Shown here: positions 61,749-64,000 of the stretch, piece after piece
Layout: each line of letters begins with the position of its first letter
Numbering within the stretch: position 1 is the first letter of the stretch
NCBI GenBank assembly: GCA_030019395.1
Contig: JASEES010000001.1
Span: forward strand, 124,001-188,000
Source: Methanolinea sp.
GTDB taxonomy: Archaea > Halobacteriota > Methanomicrobia > Methanomicrobiales > Methanospirillaceae
Direction: 5' to 3'
DNA length: 64,000 bases
Notes under the pieces: model-generated
Databases searched by the model: none
Told to the model about the DNA's origin: nothing
What the model saw: only the letters and a program-made list of their open reading frames with translations
Program-made: the position numbers and the translations under genes

Positions 61749-62272
61749 TCTGCAATCCTCCGGATCCATGCCGGGATGTTTGCAAGCCCGAACAACTCCC
61801 GCGCTTCCACCGTGTCGCGTGTCTCCCAGCCCGCGGGCACGTTGATGTTATGGACGAAGAGGTCGTTTGTCTCCTCGCTGATGTCAACCGTTATCGTCCC
61901 GGGGGTGAGGGTGATGGAATTGGCCAGGAGAAAGGCACCGAAGTCCGTCTTCATGCCGGACGGCACCCTGATAATGCCCGGCCGGATCTTTCCCGTGATG
62001 ACCCTGTATGCCACGTCGAGGTTGGCCCGTGTCACCTCGATAAAAAAAGGCCCGAGAATGTAGACAGGCAGGATGAGCAGGCGGACAGGGTTTGCCATCC
62101 GGTAGTCCTTTCCCCGGCAGAGAACCTTTCCTGCGACTGCTGCCGTGAGAAGGGAGAGGAGGAATCCTGCCAGAAGTTCAGAGGGCGACCACAGCCAGAG
62201 CGTCCCGCTCCCGGCTGAAAAGACGAGGTAGAGGAGGAAGGCCATGATGAAGGTGACAAGGTAGGCTATCAT
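61745..62272 (-). CDS. mbhA: membrane-bound hydrogenase, MrpE-like subunit
   Basis: The 175-residue protein has three N-terminal membrane spans, then a soluble MrpE domain with RVPSGMKTDFGAFLLANSIT and LTPGTITVDISEETNDLFVH, the family core. It is the first gene of the operon; GGAGGG lies six bases before the ATG. The gene order A to N and the split of subunits match the Pyrococcus mbh operon exactly. Confidence 0.92.
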   Translation of the reverse strand: MIAYLVTFIMAFLLYLVFSAGSGTLWLWSPSELLAGFLLSLLTAAVAGKVLCRGKDYRMANPVRLLILPVYILGPFFIEVTRANLDVAYRVITGKIRPGIIRVPSGMKTDFGAFLLANSITLTPGTITVDISEETNDLFVHNINVPAGWETRDTVEARELFGLANIPAWIRRIAE

Positions 62273-62609
62273 CCGGGCCCTCCGCACCGATGCTGTTTTG
62301 GTCCTGTGTGTGCCTTGATCGTCATGGGAATCACGGAGGAGTCTTGGATGCCGGGAGCCTGTTTGTCCCCGTGTTCCACCGGGGGCCACCCGACATTCTT
62401 TCGCGGGAACAATACATCATGATTGATAATGAAGATACCGGAAAGAATCCGCTCTTCCGGCAAATGGTGTCATTATTCTGCTTTTGCCGGCAGAAGGGGA
62501 CGTCCATTCCGGCATGTCACTGTACCGGGTCTTTTCCCGGAAATGTCCCGGAAGGGGACGCACGTACCCGTGGATATTTATGGAAAGATCGGCACACGTC
62601 TAAGGAGCG
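62273..62609. promoter_or_regulatory. divergent promoter region of mbh operon and PAPS-reductase-like gene
   Basis: This 337-base gap has no gene I can support. On the plus strand a TATA-like ATATTTATGG (about 62573-62582) lies about 30 bases before the downstream ATG. On the minus strand AT-rich sequence around 62415-62440 (including ATGATTGATAATGAAG on the plus strand) is the likeliest mbh promoter, which would leave a leader of over 100 bases. The leader holds no hairpin I can identify with confidence. Confidence 0.35.
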
Positions 62610-64000
62610 ATGCCGTCGCCCCTCTCGTTCCGGGGAATGCTCTGGTGGTGCGACACGTGCCACACACCCGTCCTCTCCCGCGGGTGTTCGCGGTGCGGTG
62701 GAGTGACACGGAGGGTCATGCTCACGCCACCCGGTGATCCGCGACCTGCATTCCCTGCCGACGTTGACCTTGTGAACAAGGTCTATTCCGATCACTTTGG
62801 GTCTCCCCTCATCCCGGACGGGCACCTCGCCCTCCTCAACAAGGTCCCCGACACGGACCGCATGGAAGAGGTGATCGTGGGGGGCGGGGTGGTCGGCGCG
62901 ATACGCTACATCCCGGAGGAAGGGCGATGGGAAGCGATCCCGCGGAAGGAAGCTTTCGGACTGTCCGCCCCGCCCAGGAAGTGGGTGGTCGCTGACGCCG
63001 GGGCAGCAGCGGCGATCAGGGACCGTTCGGCAAGCCTGCTTGCCCCGGGCCTCGTTGCCATCGAGCCCTCGGTCAGGAAGGGCGACGAAGTCTTTGTACT
63101 CGACGAAGAGGGAGAGTGCATTGCCGTCGGACGGGCACGGGTGGACGCGGATGCTGCAGGATCGATGGAACGGGGACTCGTCGTCAGGACCCGGCGGACA
63201 TTTGCATCCGCCTGCGTGCCCGGGAAGGCAACATGGGATGATGCCGTGGCAGCGAACGCCGGGCCTCTCTCCGAACACGAGGAGGAGGCAATCGGTTTCA
63301 TACGGAACGTGGGGCAGGGCCACGAGGGTTTCTCCCAAAACGTCTCCTATTCGGGTGGAAAGGACAGCCTCGTGACACTGATCCTCGTTACGAAAGCCCT
63401 CGGAAAAGTCCCCCTCCTCTTTGCAGACACGGGGCTTGAATTTCCCGAGACATACGACAACGTCCGGGAAGTGGCAGCACGCTATGGCCTCCCCGTGACC
63501 GTGGCCCAGGGCAGCGAGGCGTTCTGGGAAGCCTTTTCGACCAGGGGGCCGCCTGCACGCGACTTCCGGTGGTGTTGCCGGGCGGCAAAACTGACACCTG
63601 TGGACAGGGTCATCAGGAACACGTGGGGCGAATGCCTCTCCTTTATCGGGCAGCGGAAGTTTGAATCGTCCCGGAGGATGGCAAGCCACCGCGTGTGGAG
63701 GAACCCGCACATCCCGGCCCAGGTCTCGGCGGCACCCATCCACAACTGGACGGCCCTGCATGTCTGGCTGTACCTCTTCCGGGAGAAAGCGCCCTATAAC
63801 AGGCTTTACGAGCAGGGTGTCGACAGGATTGGGTGTTTCATGTGTCCTTCGAGCGACCTTGCCGTCATCCGCCACGTCATCTCCCGCTACCCGGCCCTCT
63901 GGGAGACGTGGGATGCGAGGCTGAAGGAGTGGCAGAAAGCCAACAGTCTCCCCGACTCCTGGGTGGAGGACGCAGGGTGGCGGGTCCGGGGTGGTTCCGG
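62610..64000 (+). CDS. zinc-ribbon/PUA/PAPS-reductase family protein (cut by window end)
   Basis: At least 463 residues are present and the gene runs off the edge. Domains in order: an N-terminal zinc ribbon (WWCDTCHTPVLSRGCSRCGG, residues 12-31); a PUA-like domain (about 124-196, KWVVADAGAAAAIRDRSASL to VVRTRRTF); and an ATP-pyrophosphatase domain with PP-loop SYSGGKDSLV (246-255), LFADTGLEFPETYD, a RWCCRAAK segment and RIGCFMCPSSDLA. Archaeal members of this type have no proven substrate. Nucleic-acid sulfur insertion or adenylation is suggested by the PUA domain, sulfate reduction by the PAPS-reductase fold. AAGGAG precedes the ATG. Confidence 0.88.
   Translation, partial: MPSPLSFRGMLWWCDTCHTPVLSRGCSRCGGVTRRVMLTPPGDPRPAFPADVDLVNKVYSDHFGSPLIPDGHLALLNKVPDTDRMEEVIVGGGVVGAIRYIPEEGRWEAIPRKEAFGLSAPPRKWVVADAGAAAAIRDRSASLLAPGLVAIEPSVRKGDEVFVLDEEGECIAVGRARVDADAAGSMERGLVVRTRRTFASACVPGKATWDDAVAANAGPLSEHEEEAIGFIRNVGQGHEGFSQNVSYSGGKDSLVTLILVTKALGKVPLLFADTGLEFPETYDNVREVAARYGLPVTVAQGSEAFWEAFSTRGPPARDFRWCCRAAKLTPVDRVIRNTWGECLSFIGQRKFESSRRMASHRVWRNPHIPAQVSAAPIHNWTALHVWLYLFREKAPYNRLYEQGVDRIGCFMCPSSDLAVIRHVISRYPALWETWDARLKEWQKANSLPDSWVEDAGWRVRGGS

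Noticed and set aside
62517..63875. 452-codon open frame antisense to the PAPS-reductase-like gene
   Set aside because: The plus strand has the PP-loop, zinc-ribbon and PUA motifs; the minus-strand product is an artefact of GC-rich codon use.

Overview
The window reads as a chromosomal segment of a methanogenic archaeon, most likely of the order Methanomicrobiales. The support is archaeal promoters (BRE/TATA), GGTG/GGAG ribosome sites, frequent ATGA stop-start overlaps, methanogen families (DUF2193, DUF2180 and DUF2121-like proteins, an AqpM aquaporin) and a complete Mbh-type membrane-bound [NiFe]-hydrogenase. No mobile element, CRISPR array or rRNA gene was seen. The only RNA gene found is a tRNA-Gly(GCC). 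The left edge is complete apart from a small membrane protein, and the right edge cuts a PAPS-reductase-like gene.

Layout. 1-12 kb (minus strand): two converging parts of one tetrapyrrole pathway. A hem operon (precorrin-2 dehydrogenase, hemA, hemB, hemL, hemC, cobA) makes precorrin-2 from glutamyl-tRNA. A cbi operon (cbiT, L, F, G, H, C, D, E) then carries out the anaerobic corrin-ring methylations. hemD and cbiJ are not in the window. 12-15 kb: tRNA-Gly, a Cys-containing HxlR regulator divergent from a His/Cys-rich microprotein and an ABC exporter, then a ferredoxin:thioredoxin reductase catalytic subunit that has no usable in-frame start codon. 15.5-18 kb: a DUF2193-DUF2180-aquaporin operon.

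19-25.5 kb: an accessory metalloid/redox cluster: ArsP-type permease, small regulatory-like protein, small thioredoxin, Cys-rich DGC-domain protein, Acr3 arsenite carrier, tandem universal stress protein, a radical SAM gene cut short after its catalytic half, and a second bile-acid/arsenite-type carrier. 25.5-33.5 kb: a beta-propeller surface protein with a PGF-CTERM-like tail, an MFS exporter, a MarR-MATE operon with a palindromic operator, a membrane-anchored protein and an ABC-2 exporter. 33.5-40 kb: a tungsten-type aldehyde ferredoxin oxidoreductase with its own E1-like and MoaD-like cofactor genes and a ferredoxin, then a thioredoxin-CcdA fusion and a CHASE4 histidine kinase.

40-46.3 kb: a branched-chain-amino-acid-type ABC importer laid out as three transcription units with two substrate-binding proteins and related palindromes. 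46-49 kb: small conserved archaeal genes and a glycerophosphodiester phosphodiesterase. 49-53.4 kb: a sulfur module of SLC13-type transporter, persulfide-dioxygenase-like beta-lactamase/rhodanese fusion and a two-protein YeeE-type thiosulfate transporter. 53.5-62.3 kb: a hydrogenase maturation protease convergent to the 14-gene mbhA-N operon, which couples ferredoxin, H2 and ion gradients through an Mrp-like antiporter module. 62.6 kb to the end: a zinc-ribbon/PUA/PAPS-reductase protein.

Two regulatory patterns cross the layout. Palindromes beside the HxlR gene and beside the ArsP operon are each followed directly by the same 11-mer, and a TTCAA-N6-TTGAA motif precedes the DUF2193, ArsP and (with one change) aldehyde oxidoreductase operons. 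These suggest a shared control circuit for the redox/metalloid genes.
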